Of a DNA stretch of 64,000 bases, positions 1 to 9,127 are shown in pieces. The DNA lies in assembly GCF_002377905.1 (NCBI RefSeq), contig NZ_DFQS01000038.1:1-64000 (forward strand), given 5' to 3'. The notes below the pieces were generated by a model. It saw only the letters and a list, made by a program, of their open reading frames with translations. It made no database searches and was not told where the DNA came from. Both the position numbers and the translations under genes were made by a program. Origin of the DNA: Psychrobacter sp. UBA3483. Lineage in GTDB: Bacteria; Pseudomonadota; Gammaproteobacteria; Pseudomonadales; Moraxellaceae. Numbering within the stretch: the stretch's first letter is position 1; each line of letters begins with the position of its first letter.

Positions 1-5
1 GCCAT
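1..5 (-). CDS. Start of a gene cut by the window edge, probably tuf (EF-Tu)
   Basis: On the minus strand an ATG lies at bases 5 to 3, followed by GC, so the product begins Met-Ala. A strong ribosome binding site, GAGGA, sits seven bases upstream. Only five coding bases are inside the window, so the identity comes from context: in many gammaproteobacteria the str operon runs rpsL-rpsG-fusA-tuf, and EF-Tu usually begins Met-Ala-Lys. The spacer from the fusA stop is about 220 bases, enough for a separate tuf promoter. The start site is seen; the identity is inferred. Confidence 0.45.
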
Positions 6-224
6 GGGTATTTCCTCTTTATTTGGGGCCAGGTAGTTAACTGCTAAACATACACATGTTAAGGGATACCGACCACATTAAGATAATTGTTAAAAGGTTG
101 CACATACAATGTGCAGATATTATAAGAAAATCGCGACCAATAACAAGTCTTTTAACCAATTATTGGCGCAATCTCTGCGGACAATAGAGAGATTACTCAA
201 TATTGTCCTACTAATACGTAATAC

Positions 225-2351
225 TTACTCGTCTTCATCTTTAGAATTGAATTTAGAGATGATAGATTCTGCAACTGATTTTGGAATCTCAGCGTACTTT
301 TGGAATTCCATCGAATAGGTTGCACGGCCTTGCGACATTGAGCGCATTTGGGTCGCATAACCAAACATTTCTGCTAATGGAACTTCTGCACGAATCTGCT
401 TAGTACCACCAGGTAAGTCTTCCATACCTTGAACCATACCACGGCGACGGTTTAAATCACCCATGATATCGCCCATGTAATCTTCAGGCGTTTCAACTTC
501 TACTTTCATAACTGGCTCAAGTAGGGTTGGGTTTGCAGCCATGAAGCCTTTACGGAATGCAATAGAACCTGCCATTTTAAATGATAACTCATCCGAGTCA
601 ACATCATGGTAAGAACCATCATACAAGGTTGCTTTAACGCCAACGACTGGGTAGCCTGCAAGTACGCCGTTTTTCATACGCTCTTGGATACCTTTGTCTA
701 CTGCACCGTGGAATTCTTTTGGTACCGTACCACCAACCACTTCTTCAGCGAATTCATATAGAACGTCGCCCGCTGGATCCATAGGTTCAAGACGTAACCA
801 AACGTGACCAAATTTACCACGACCACCAGTCTGACGGACGAATTTACCTTCTTGCTCAACCACGTTACGAATCGTTTCACGATAAGCAACCTGCGGCGCA
901 CCGATGTTTGCCTCAACGTTAAACTCACGCTTCATACGGTCAACAAGAATTTCTAAATGTAGCTCACCCATACCACTGATGATGGTCTGACCAGATTCTT
1001 CGTCAGTATGGACGCGGAATGATGGATCTTCTTTTGCTAAGCGACCCAAAGCGATAGACATTTTTTCTTGGTCAGCTTTGGTCTTAGGCTCAACGGCTAG
1101 AGAAATAACTGGATCTGGGAATTCCATACGCTCTAGAGTGATGACGTTGTTTTCGTCACAAAGCGTATCACCAGTGGTTACGTCTTTCATACCAACTAAG
1201 GCTGCAATATCACCCGTGCTGATTTCTTGTAGTTCTACCTGAGCATCTGCCATCATCTGAACGATACGGCCAACACGCTCACGCTTCATTTTAACAGGGT
1301 TATAAACGCTACTACCTTGTTTTAGAACACCTGAATACACACGAACGAAGGTCAAGTTACCGACGAACTTGTCGTTCATGATTTTGAACGCTAGTGCTGC
1401 GAACGGCGCATCATCAGAGGCTTCACGCGTGCCTTCAGTTTCATCTTTGTCATCAAGGATACCGCGGATAGCAGGTACGTCCATTGGCGCCGGCAGATAC
1501 TGAATAACCGCGTCCAACATCTTTTGTACACCTTTGTTTTTAAAGGCAGTACCACAAAGAAGTGGAATAATTTCGTTGTCGATGGTCAATTGACGAATAG
1601 CGTCGTTGATCTGTTCTACCGTCAATTCGCCATTTTCAAGATACTCATTCATGAGCTCTTCTGAGGCTTCAGCAGCATTTTCTACTAGATACTCACGGTA
1701 CTCTTCCGCTTTTTCTTGTAACTCAACTGGGATTTCGCGCTCTTCATACTTCATACCTTGAGACTCTTCGTCCCAATAGATAGCTTTCATGGTCACAAGA
1801 TCCACAACGCCTTCAAAATCGTCTTCTTTACCAATTGGAATAACCAATGGTACTGGCTTGCCGCCTAGGCGAGTTTTGATTTGTTCTACCACACGGTAGA
1901 AATCAGCACCAACACGGTCCATTTTATTAATGAATGCTAAGCGTGGTACTTTATATTTGTTTGCCTGACGCCATACGGTTTCAGACTGTGGCTGAACCCC
2001 GCCTACCGCGCAATAAACCATACAAGCGCCATCAAGAACACGCATAGAACGCTCAACTTCAATCGTGAAGTCAACGTGACCTGGGGTGTCAATGATGTTG
2101 ATACGGTGTTCAGGGAACTGCTTTGCCATTCCTGACCAAAAACAAGTCGTCGCCGCAGAAGCAATGGTAATACCGCGCTCTTGTTCTTGCTCCATAAAGT
2201 CCATGGTAGCTGCACCATCATGGGTTTCGCCAAGCTTGTGGCTAACACCGGTATAGAACAAAACACGCTCAGTAGTGGTCGTCTTACCAGCATCAATGTG
2301 CGCTGAGATACCAATATTGCGATAGCGCTTTAGGGGAGTTTTACGAGCCAT
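225..2351 (-). CDS. fusA: Elongation factor G
   Basis: EF-G is the cytoplasmic translocation GTPase; with ribosome recycling factor it also splits ribosomes after termination. The 708-residue length fits the family. GTPase motifs are plain: P-loop AHIDAGKTT at residues 17-25, DTPGH at 88-92 and NKMD at 142-145. The remaining domains are intact up to an acidic C-terminus ending KDEDE. It is the third gene of the str operon after rpsL and rpsG, but a roughly 400-base spacer separates it from rpsG, so an internal promoter is possible. The start gives the standard MARKTPL N-terminus, preceded by AGGAAA. Confidence 0.98.
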   Translation of the reverse strand: MARKTPLKRYRNIGISAHIDAGKTTTTERVLFYTGVSHKLGETHDGAATMDFMEQEQERGITIASAATTCFWSGMAKQFPEHRINIIDTPGHVDFTIEVERSMRVLDGACMVYCAVGGVQPQSETVWRQANKYKVPRLAFINKMDRVGADFYRVVEQIKTRLGGKPVPLVIPIGKEDDFEGVVDLVTMKAIYWDEESQGMKYEEREIPVELQEKAEEYREYLVENAAEASEELMNEYLENGELTVEQINDAIRQLTIDNEIIPLLCGTAFKNKGVQKMLDAVIQYLPAPMDVPAIRGILDDKDETEGTREASDDAPFAALAFKIMNDKFVGNLTFVRVYSGVLKQGSSVYNPVKMKRERVGRIVQMMADAQVELQEISTGDIAALVGMKDVTTGDTLCDENNVITLERMEFPDPVISLAVEPKTKADQEKMSIALGRLAKEDPSFRVHTDEESGQTIISGMGELHLEILVDRMKREFNVEANIGAPQVAYRETIRNVVEQEGKFVRQTGGRGKFGHVWLRLEPMDPAGDVLYEFAEEVVGGTVPKEFHGAVDKGIQERMKNGVLAGYPVVGVKATLYDGSYHDVDSDELSFKMAGSIAFRKGFMAANPTLLEPVMKVEVETPEDYMGDIMGDLNRRRGMVQGMEDLPGGTKQIRAEVPLAEMFGYATQMRSMSQGRATYSMEFQKYAEIPKSVAESIISKFNSKDEDE

Positions 2352-2752
2352 AGTGTTTTCCTAGGGAAATTCGTGTATATATTAATGTGTTGTGTCTCTA
2401 CCTCATACTCTATGACAAAGCCGTGGCTTTGCTATATTACTTACTGTTTATTGGGCCAAATACGGACAAAAAAAGAGCAAATATTAAGAATATAGCGGCA
2501 TCAAATTCAGGAGACTTTTTTTAAGCAGTGCATATTTTTTTGCAGGCTTTATGGAAAAGCATCCCTTACAAAACAGCATCTTGACAGACGTCCGCCATCT
2601 AGATTACTTAAAACCTCCTCAGCTTTTGAGGAAAAATTAAACAATCTAATAATGATGGCGGCAATCAATAGAATAAATCAACAATATTAGGATTAACTGG
2701 TCGGAACGATTAATCCTAAGCATTTAAGCCAAATTTAGAGAATAAAACCAGC
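2352..2752. other. rpsG-fusA intergenic spacer (401 bp)
   Basis: No gene is seen here. Two inverted repeats stand out. A 9-bp perfect stem, TAGGATTAA/TTAATCCTA with a 13-base loop, spans 2688-2718 about 35 bases after the rpsG stop; it has no clean U-tract, so it may be a weak terminator or an mRNA 3' stabiliser. A tight repeat, CAAAGCC-GT-GGCTTTG, spans 2416-2431 upstream of fusA. The spacer is much longer than in the enterobacterial str operon, where the genes are close together. Confidence 0.5.
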
Positions 2753-3226
2753 TTAGAAGCGGTAATGAGAGAATGCTTTGTTGGCATCTGCCATGCGGTG
2801 AACTTCGTCACGCTTTTTCATAGCATTACCTTTACCATCAGCAGCATCATTCAATTCGCCTGCAAGACGCAAAGCCATTGATTTTTCAGAACGCTTAGCA
2901 GCAGCTTCAGCTAACCAACGCATAGCCAAGGCAGTACGACGGGAGGGGCGTACTTCCATTGGTACTTGATAAGTTGCACCACCAACACGGCGAGCTTTTA
3001 CTTCGACCATTGGGCGGACATTTTCTAAAACTTCTTCAAAGAAAGCGACTGGATCTTCGATGTTGCGCTTTTGACCTACTGTCTCAAGAGCACCATAAAC
3101 AATACGCTCAGCAGTAGATTTTTTACCATGACTCATGACATGGTTAATGAATTTTGCAACAGTTTGGCTACCAAACTTAGGATCCGGTAGGATCTCACGG
3201 GCAGCAACGACGCGACGTCTTGGCAT
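2753..3226 (-). CDS. rpsG: 30S ribosomal protein S7
   Basis: S7 nucleates assembly of the 30S head by binding the 3' domain of 16S rRNA and touches the E-site tRNA. The product is 157 residues starting MPRRRVVAAREILPD, the classical S7 N-terminus. The reading frame stays open a further 17 codons upstream, but the start at 3226 is chosen because AAAGGA sits at correct spacing in front of it and the family begins at MPRR. The 207-base spacer from rpsL is where E. coli S7 exerts translational feedback; whether that regulation exists here cannot be told by eye. Confidence 0.98.
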   Translation of the reverse strand: MPRRRVVAAREILPDPKFGSQTVAKFINHVMSHGKKSTAERIVYGALETVGQKRNIEDPVAFFEEVLENVRPMVEVKARRVGGATYQVPMEVRPSRRTALAMRWLAEAAAKRSEKSMALRLAGELNDAADGKGNAMKKRDEVHRMADANKAFSHYRF

Positions 3227-3433
3227 AATAATAATCCTTTTCTTCAGGAGTGTCTGACATTCACAATCTCGCACCAATTACATATTGGATGGCGTTATAT
3301 CGAGTTGTCAGTCAGCCTTACTGCATGGCGGTATGTTATAGCGTCAATTAATAACTTAAAAATACGGCTAACACCAGCCCCATGCACAGTTAATGGGTGA
3401 TACAAATACACTTAAGTCAATAGCGGTTAGCTA

Positions 3434-3808
3434 TTAAACTTTAGGCTTCTTCGCACCATATTTAGAACGACCTTGCTTACGGTCTTTTACGCCTGCGCAG
3501 TCAAGTGCACCACGGACAGTGTGATAACGTACACCTGGTAGATCTTTTACACGACCACCACGGATAAGAACAACACTGTGCTCTTGTAGGTTATGACCTT
3601 CACCACCGATGTAGCTTGATACTTCATAGCCTGAAGTCAAACGTACACGACATACTTTACGCATGGCTGAGTTAGGTTTTTTAGGGGTAGTAGTATATAC
3701 GCGAGTACATACACCACGGCGTTGTGGGCACGCTTCCAACGCAGGAACTTTTGACTTTTCCTTGATGGTTTTGCGACCTTTACGAATCAATTGGTTAGTT
3801 GTTGCCAT
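3434..3808 (-). CDS. rpsL: 30S ribosomal protein S12
   Basis: S12 sits at the decoding centre and controls accuracy. The 124-residue product starts MATTNQLIRKGRK, the same length as E. coli S12. An upstream in-frame extension of 19 codons is rejected because GGAGAAGG lies just before the ATG at 3808. The two loops that carry streptomycin-resistance changes in other bacteria, TTTPKKPNS and GGRVKDLPG, have the wild-type lysines, so no target-site resistance is expected. It is the first gene of the str operon, with its own promoter and a structured leader upstream. Confidence 0.98.
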   Translation of the reverse strand: MATTNQLIRKGRKTIKEKSKVPALEACPQRRGVCTRVYTTTPKKPNSAMRKVCRVRLTSGYEVSSYIGGEGHNLQEHSVVLIRGGRVKDLPGVRYHTVRGALDCAGVKDRKQGRSKYGAKKPKV

Positions 3809-3840
3809 AAGGCATCCTTCTCCCGTTTGGTATAAAACAA

Positions 3841-3901
3841 AAAAATGGGCCAATGCGCCAACCATCTGACATTAACGACAGATTTCGGAACACCCATTTT
3901 T
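3841..3901 (-). promoter_or_regulatory. Hairpin in the rpsL leader, terminator-like
   Basis: A perfect 9-bp stem pairs AAAAATGGG (3901-3893, transcript sense) with CCCATTTTT (3849-3841). The descending arm continues into further U residues. It encloses a small inner hairpin with ATCTG/CAGAT arms. It lies between the predicted transcription start and the rpsL ribosome binding site, so it could act as an attenuator or autoregulatory leader. The structure is seen; the function is inferred. Confidence 0.5.
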
Positions 3902-3911
3902 AGGACAGTGT

Positions 3912-3940
3912 ATTATAAAGAGTTGTTGCTGCTATTTCAA
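3912..3940 (-). promoter_or_regulatory. Sigma-70 promoter for rpsL / str operon
   Basis: On the minus strand a -35 TTGAAA (3940-3935) is followed by a 17-base spacer and a perfect -10 TATAAT (3917-3912). Transcription would start near 3905, leaving a leader of about 97 bases before rpsL. Confidence 0.7.
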
Positions 3941-4277
3941 CCACTTATGAGCGGTTGTCCTTTACAACATTCGATAGATGTGCATGAACAAATATTGTAG
4001 CAGACTAAATGGTTAGCAAAAGATTTTAAGATGCGCAATTTTTTCATTGCAAGATGGTAAAATCGATATTCCCTATTAATGGAGATGGTTACTTATTTTT
4101 CAAGGTAGCCTGTTTACCTTAAGATAGTTTTTAGCATCAAAACCTTGCCGTAAAAAAGCCATAAGCCGATTTGTATCAGCTTATGCCTCCGTATTTTATA
4201 GAGCAAATTACGTAAAAAATCAACCAAAACACTTTATGATTCAAAACACTTTATGATTAAAGCTTTAAGCTAAGGCG
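3941..4277. other. Spacer between rpsL promoter and EcsC-family gene
   Basis: No gene is seen. The minus strand is rich in A and T upstream of the rpsL promoter, as expected for an UP-like region. Short direct repeats such as AAAACACTTTATGATT occur twice at about 4228-4260 just past the end of the EcsC-family gene. I see no convincing rho-independent terminator. Confidence 0.4.
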
Positions 4278-5492
4278 TTAGTCTTTGCTACTTGCTTGAG
4301 CTTTTTTGTAATTTTCATCCACTGACTCTTCATCAGTTGTTTTTGATACTGGCGCTGATGCGGCTTTTGTTTTACTCTTTGTGTTGTCAGCTTTAGCTTC
4401 ATCATCTTTAGCTTTGGCTTCATCATTTTTAGCTTTGGTTTTATCGTCTTTAGCTTCCTTAGTCTCTTTTTTTGTATTATCAGACTTATGGTTCTGTTCT
4501 TCATCCTGACTGTTGGCATTTTTCTTCACCTGCGCTTCGCTACTACTATCGTCAGTAATGGCGCGATTAGCAAGTTTGGCTTCTGGTGCAAACGTCGCTT
4601 GCGCCACGCCAATCACTTCATCAATCAGTTGGCTATTGTAACGCATACCAACAATGACCGCAGTGGCCGGTAGAAAACGGCGTATCCATGATAAGTTGAT
4701 GTTATCTAAGTCAATGCCAACTTGGCTGGCAATATTATCTACTTGTTCGGCATAAAAATTAACATTTTTATTTTTCAGACCAAGGTTTTTAAGCTCATTA
4801 TGCAGACCATTGCTTTGTGCATTGTCAAGCAAGCCTTTACCGATACCAAGACCCGCTAGTAAGGCTTGTTTTTCTTGCATTTTGCTCAAATCAGCATTTG
4901 CTAATAATTCATAAGCCATCTTGACGCCTTGCTTGCCCGTTAATGGCTTATTATAAATAGCGCCTAACTGATAAACAGTACGTAATGAGACAAGTAACAA
5001 CCATAAGGTATCAGCGAGCAAACCTGGCAACCCTGCCAACCCTGTTAAGCCCCCTAATGTCGCCAAAGCGCGGTTTTGATTGGCAATATCCGTGGCTAGA
5101 GCATAACGCTCTTCATCATCCAAGCTTGCAATATTGGCAAAACGATGCTGATTTGGCAGATCAATTTGACTCCAGTTAGACGCAAGCTTAGCCACTTGGG
5201 CAAAAGCGCCGTCGACCGTTGAATCAAAGAGACTGTTTGGCACTATTTTCTTGGCATACTTGCCATAAGTAGCAAAACGGGTGCCTAATAATTGCTGCGT
5301 TGCTTTTAAGGTTTGCTCGCGAAATAAATCCTGCTGATAGTCTTCATCGCCGAGATTGACTGCCTTAAATTGGCGAGGTTTGCCGCTTTTGGCATTGACA
5401 CTATCAATCATTGCGCCCATGCGTTCTAAATTACTACGAGTAAACGAGCCAACGCTGCTGATGCCTTTATATAGAGTGCTACGCTTTGCCAT
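4278..5492 (-). CDS. EcsC-family protein with a charged repeat tail
   Basis: The 404-residue product resembles the EcsC family, whose biochemical role is not established. The region from about residue 80 to 300 carries the family pattern, including a Gly/Leu-rich hydrophobic stretch (LGGLTGLAGLPGLLADTLWLLL, split here as LGGLTGLAGLPGLL then ADTLWLLL) that may associate with membrane. From about residue 325 the sequence becomes low complexity: acidic and lysine-rich with repeated KAKDDEAK-like units, ending in Ser/Lys. The gene stands alone between the str operon and fabB. The function is unknown and the tail is probably disordered. Confidence 0.75.
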   Translation of the reverse strand: MAKRSTLYKGISSVGSFTRSNLERMGAMIDSVNAKSGKPRQFKAVNLGDEDYQQDLFREQTLKATQQLLGTRFATYGKYAKKIVPNSLFDSTVDGAFAQVAKLASNWSQIDLPNQHRFANIASLDDEERYALATDIANQNRALATLGGLTGLAGLPGLLADTLWLLLVSLRTVYQLGAIYNKPLTGKQGVKMAYELLANADLSKMQEKQALLAGLGIGKGLLDNAQSNGLHNELKNLGLKNKNVNFYAEQVDNIASQVGIDLDNINLSWIRRFLPATAVIVGMRYNSQLIDEVIGVAQATFAPEAKLANRAITDDSSSEAQVKKNANSQDEEQNHKSDNTKKETKEAKDDKTKAKNDEAKAKDDEAKADNTKSKTKAASAPVSKTTDEESVDENYKKAQASSKD

Positions 5493-6039
5493 CTTTATAT
5501 CCTTAATATGATGAATGAATGTTTGTTATTAATATTATTTATAAGAACTTTTAATAAGAGCCTTTTATAAGAACTTTGCAAATTGATTGCCATTTTAGCC
5601 AATGCTAACGATTACTGTCAGTGCCTACAATGTTATCACTCTCGTCAATTTTGTATCTAAAAGTATCACATATTTTAAACCGCCAACAGCCTTAGCATAT
5701 ATTAAACGCGCCTTAGCTAACAATGGTTTGTACTACTTTAACAAAAAACTTTACTGCCATTGCTGCTGTAGCGCGGCCAAAAAACTCAGTCGGTGGCAAT
5801 AAGGAGTCTATTTAAAAATAAAGACCATTTTGTCGTTATTTTACACTTACGCCAAGATTTTAAATCGTCGATACGTTATTATAGGCCATCACTCAAAGTA
5901 CAGTTGTACTTTTATTTATCGAATAGCATTTAAGCAGCCTATTGGGCATTTTTGCGTACTATAATGACTGTCAAATAAGCATTTAAAAGCGATGGTTAAA
6001 GGTAATTATCAAAAAATCGTTACTCATAAGGAATAGAAT
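5493..6039. other. Spacer between EcsC-family gene and fabB (547 bp)
   Basis: This divergent spacer must hold promoters for both flanking genes. A perfect TATAAT occurs on plus at 5960-5965, about 75 bases before fabB, but no good -35 hexamer lies 16-18 bases upstream, so I do not call a promoter. A 66-codon open frame at 5602-5802 is compositionally odd and is not supported as a gene. Nothing else was recognised. Confidence 0.4.
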
Positions 6040-7275
6040 ATGCGCCGCGTTGTTATCACTGGAGCAGGGATTGTCTCTTGTATCGGACATGATTTGGCGA
6101 CTGTCACCGATGCTCTTAAACAAGGCCGTTCAGGTATTACGTTCAATGAATCGTATGCTGAGCACGACTTTAAATCACAGGTTAGCGGTAGTATTGATCA
6201 AGCAAAACTTGATACCTCGGGCATTGATCGTAAATTGAAGCGTTTTTTTAGTGATGCCAGTCTTTACGCTTATGTCAGCGCTTTAAACGCCATTGAGCAG
6301 TCAGGCTTGCCGCTTGAGACCATAAACAATAATCCGCGCGTGGGTGTGGTCGCAAGCTCGGGCGGCGCGTCAACTGAAAACATCGTCAATGCCGTCGATG
6401 CGATGCGCGAAAAAGGTCTACGCGGTGTCGGCGCGATGGCCGTACCGAAAACCATGGGCAGCTCGGTCTCAGCGGCGCTGGCGACGGGGTTAAAAATCCA
6501 AGGTATCTCCTACTCATTATCTTCTGCTTGTGCAACATCAACGCATTGTATCGGTCATGCCGCTGAGCTCATTCAGCTTGGTAAAGCCGATGTGATACTT
6601 GCTGGCGGTAGTGAAGCGGAGCATTGGACGCAATCTTGTATGTTTGATGCTATGGGCGCGGTCAGTACGCAGTATAACGACACGCCGACACTTGCCTCTA
6701 GAGCGTATGATAAAAACCGTGATGGTTTTGTGATTGCCGCAGGCGGCGCGATGGTCGTGGTTGAAAGTCTTGAGCACGCCCAAGCGCGCGGTGCCAATAT
6801 CTTAGCCGAAATCGTCGGTTATGGTGCGAGCTCCGATGGCGCTGAAATGGTCGCCCCAAGTGGTGAAGGCGCTGTCCGCTGTATGCAACTCGCCCTTGCT
6901 GAAGCAGGTTTAGAGAGCGTTGACTACATCAATAGCCACGGTACCAGTACGCCGCTAGGGGATGTGACTGAGCTTAAAGCCATTGCCAAAGTATTTGGTG
7001 ATGATGTCAGTCAAATACCTGCTATCAGCTCAACCAAGTCCATGACTGGTCATAGCTTGGGTGCAGTCGGCGCGCAAGAATTGATTTATTGCTTACTGAT
7101 GCTACAAGAAGGCTTTATTGCCCCAAGTATCAATATTACCGAATTAGACCCTGCTGCCAAAGGCTTTGATATTGTCACTGAAAAGCGTGATGTTGAGCTT
7201 AAGACGCTTATGAGCAATAGCTTTGGCTTTGGCGGTACTAATGCTACCTTAATTATTAAAAAGTTTGACGCCTAA
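6040..7275 (+). CDS. fabB: 3-oxoacyl-ACP synthase I (KAS I)
   Basis: FabB condenses malonyl-ACP with acyl-ACP in type II fatty acid synthesis and is needed to elongate the unsaturated intermediate. The 411-residue protein has the Cys-His-His triad: C164 in SSACATS, H300 in NSHGTSTP and H338 in MTGHSLGA, plus K333. The sequence around the nucleophile and the GGTNATL C-terminus match the FabB rather than the FabF branch. AAGGA lies nine bases before the ATG. The stop is two bases before pabB, so the two are probably cotranscribed. Confidence 0.93.
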   Translation: MRRVVITGAGIVSCIGHDLATVTDALKQGRSGITFNESYAEHDFKSQVSGSIDQAKLDTSGIDRKLKRFFSDASLYAYVSALNAIEQSGLPLETINNNPRVGVVASSGGASTENIVNAVDAMREKGLRGVGAMAVPKTMGSSVSAALATGLKIQGISYSLSSACATSTHCIGHAAELIQLGKADVILAGGSEAEHWTQSCMFDAMGAVSTQYNDTPTLASRAYDKNRDGFVIAAGGAMVVVESLEHAQARGANILAEIVGYGASSDGAEMVAPSGEGAVRCMQLALAEAGLESVDYINSHGTSTPLGDVTELKAIAKVFGDDVSQIPAISSTKSMTGHSLGAVGAQELIYCLLMLQEGFIAPSINITELDPAAKGFDIVTEKRDVELKTLMSNSFGFGGTNATLIIKKFDA

Positions 7276-7277
7276 CT

Positions 7278-8993
7278 ATGCTCGTAGCACCGCATCTTAA
7301 AACTGAGCAGACAGCATCTGCCCCATCGCCAGCTACTTACCCTAGCTGGCGTTTTGGTGATCTGTCTGCCGCAGAGTTACTGCCAAAACTACAGCGTCAT
7401 CTGTATGGACAAAATCCTAACGCAAACTGGCAATTGGTTTGGCTCAATAACGATGGGCGACCAGTGATTGGTTTATTACCAAAAATGAGCTGGTCAGTTT
7501 ATTATCTTTCTGATTCTAAATTGCCTAATCAGCAACCGAACATCTATAAAATCATAAAAAATTGCCGTGATGGCTTATATAGTCATAATAAAACCAATCA
7601 GGCTATTACTAGCACTTATATGAGTTATAGCGACTGGCAAGAGAATTTGATTGCTTATAGTCAGGCTCATGACGCAGATGATACTTATGATAAGGATTCT
7701 CAGTCGATTGAATATCATAATGAGCAGCCAAGTTATCAGCATGGCTTGATAGGCTTTATTGGTTATGATATTGCCGCTTATGAGCTTAGCCTAGCCGCGC
7801 GAATGGAGCTCGCAGCGCAGCCTTGTGCCGCCTTAGGACATTATGATATTTATCTAACACCAAATGCTGAGCAAACGAGCTGGCAGCTCACTATAAAAGA
7901 CAGCGTCACTGATACTGATACTCATAACAATGACGAACACAAAGGCGCACTGGTTAAAGCGCTTACCTCATATTTAGATATCATGGATAAGGAATTATCT
8001 AACCAAGCTTTAGCAAAATCAGTGCTGGAACAATCATATAAAACCACACCTTTATTACTAAATGCACAATGGAGCAAGCGGGATTATCAGCAAGCATTTG
8101 ATAAAACGCAAACCTATCTGCAACAGGGTGACTGCTATCAAATCAATCTTACCCAAGCATGGCAAGGTTCTTTTAATCAAAGCCCTCATGATAATTTTAC
8201 ACCGATGCTTATTGATTACTTACCTGCCCTGCATCGTAATACCCAAGCGCCGTTTGCAGGATATTTAGCGGTTAATCATGTTGATAACGAAATAAGCGTT
8301 GATACGCAAGATTATCAATTTGAATTGTTAAGCTGCTCGCCTGAACTGTTTTTTACCTTTAATAAAGACGATACTACTGGCAAACACCATATACGCACTA
8401 AGCCCATTAAAGGTACGATGCCGCGTGGGTTAAATACTGCACAAGACAACGCTTATAAACAGCAGCTTATCGATAGCGAAAAAGACCGTGCCGAAAACGT
8501 CATGATTGTCGATTTATTACGTAATGATTTGGGTAAATATGCCAAGATTGGCAGCGTCAAAGTGCCGCAATTATTTGCGATTGAAAGCTTTAGCAATGTA
8601 CATCATATGGTCAGCACCATCACCGCTGAGCTAAAGACAGATAGTCATCCGCTTAAAGTATTGTTTGGCAGTTTGCCCGCCGGTTCCATCACAGGAACGC
8701 CAAAAAAACGCGCCGTTGAAATCATCTCGGAGTTAGAAGGTGCAGCGCGCGGTGCTTATTGCGGCACACTAGGCTATATGAACTTTGATGGTAGCGGGCA
8801 ATGGAATGTATTGATTCGTACTTTACAAGCCCATACCTTATCGAATGATGAATTAGAACAAGAAAGATACGTCACCTTATGGGCAGGCGGTGGTATCACG
8901 ATTGCCTCTGATTGCGATGCTGAATATCAAGAATGCCTTGATAAAGTAGGCAACCTGTTAGGGGTTTTAGCTCAAAACAATAGTGATAAATAA
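7278..8993 (+). CDS. pabB: Aminodeoxychorismate synthase component I
   Basis: This enzyme converts chorismate to 4-amino-4-deoxychorismate using ammonia from PabA, for folate synthesis. The 571-residue product belongs to the anthranilate synthase I/chorismate-binding family. The motif KPIKGTMPRG carries the lysine typical of PabB, where anthranilate synthases have alanine, and is followed by DLLRNDLG and SLPAGSITGTPKKRA. The N-terminal half is longer than in E. coli PabB (about 450 residues), with hydrophilic stretches. It starts two bases after the fabB stop. PabA and PabC are not in the window. Confidence 0.9.
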   Translation: MLVAPHLKTEQTASAPSPATYPSWRFGDLSAAELLPKLQRHLYGQNPNANWQLVWLNNDGRPVIGLLPKMSWSVYYLSDSKLPNQQPNIYKIIKNCRDGLYSHNKTNQAITSTYMSYSDWQENLIAYSQAHDADDTYDKDSQSIEYHNEQPSYQHGLIGFIGYDIAAYELSLAARMELAAQPCAALGHYDIYLTPNAEQTSWQLTIKDSVTDTDTHNNDEHKGALVKALTSYLDIMDKELSNQALAKSVLEQSYKTTPLLLNAQWSKRDYQQAFDKTQTYLQQGDCYQINLTQAWQGSFNQSPHDNFTPMLIDYLPALHRNTQAPFAGYLAVNHVDNEISVDTQDYQFELLSCSPELFFTFNKDDTTGKHHIRTKPIKGTMPRGLNTAQDNAYKQQLIDSEKDRAENVMIVDLLRNDLGKYAKIGSVKVPQLFAIESFSNVHHMVSTITAELKTDSHPLKVLFGSLPAGSITGTPKKRAVEIISELEGAARGAYCGTLGYMNFDGSGQWNVLIRTLQAHTLSNDELEQERYVTLWAGGGITIASDCDAEYQECLDKVGNLLGVLAQNNSDK

Positions 8994-9030
8994 ACTTACG
9001 CTTTATTTAAAAGATAACTCAATCAACAAT

Positions 9031-9068
9031 AAAAAGCCTGCTCACGCCATATTAAGCAGGCCTTTTTT
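9031..9068. terminator. Bidirectional terminator between pabB and hisC
   Basis: The arms AAAAGCCTGCT and AGCAGGCCTTTTTT form a hairpin flanked by an A-run and a T-run, so it can end transcription of the convergent pabB and hisC genes on both strands. Confidence 0.8.
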
Positions 9069-9127
9069 ATTTATATGACTTGGTGTTTTGGCTTTAGACC
9101 ATTTAAGTATAAATCTTAAACAAGGTA

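Noticed and set aside
5602..5802. A 66-codon open frame in the EcsC-fabB spacer
   Set aside because: No ribosome binding site, odd Cys/His-rich end and no recognisable family; most likely chance.
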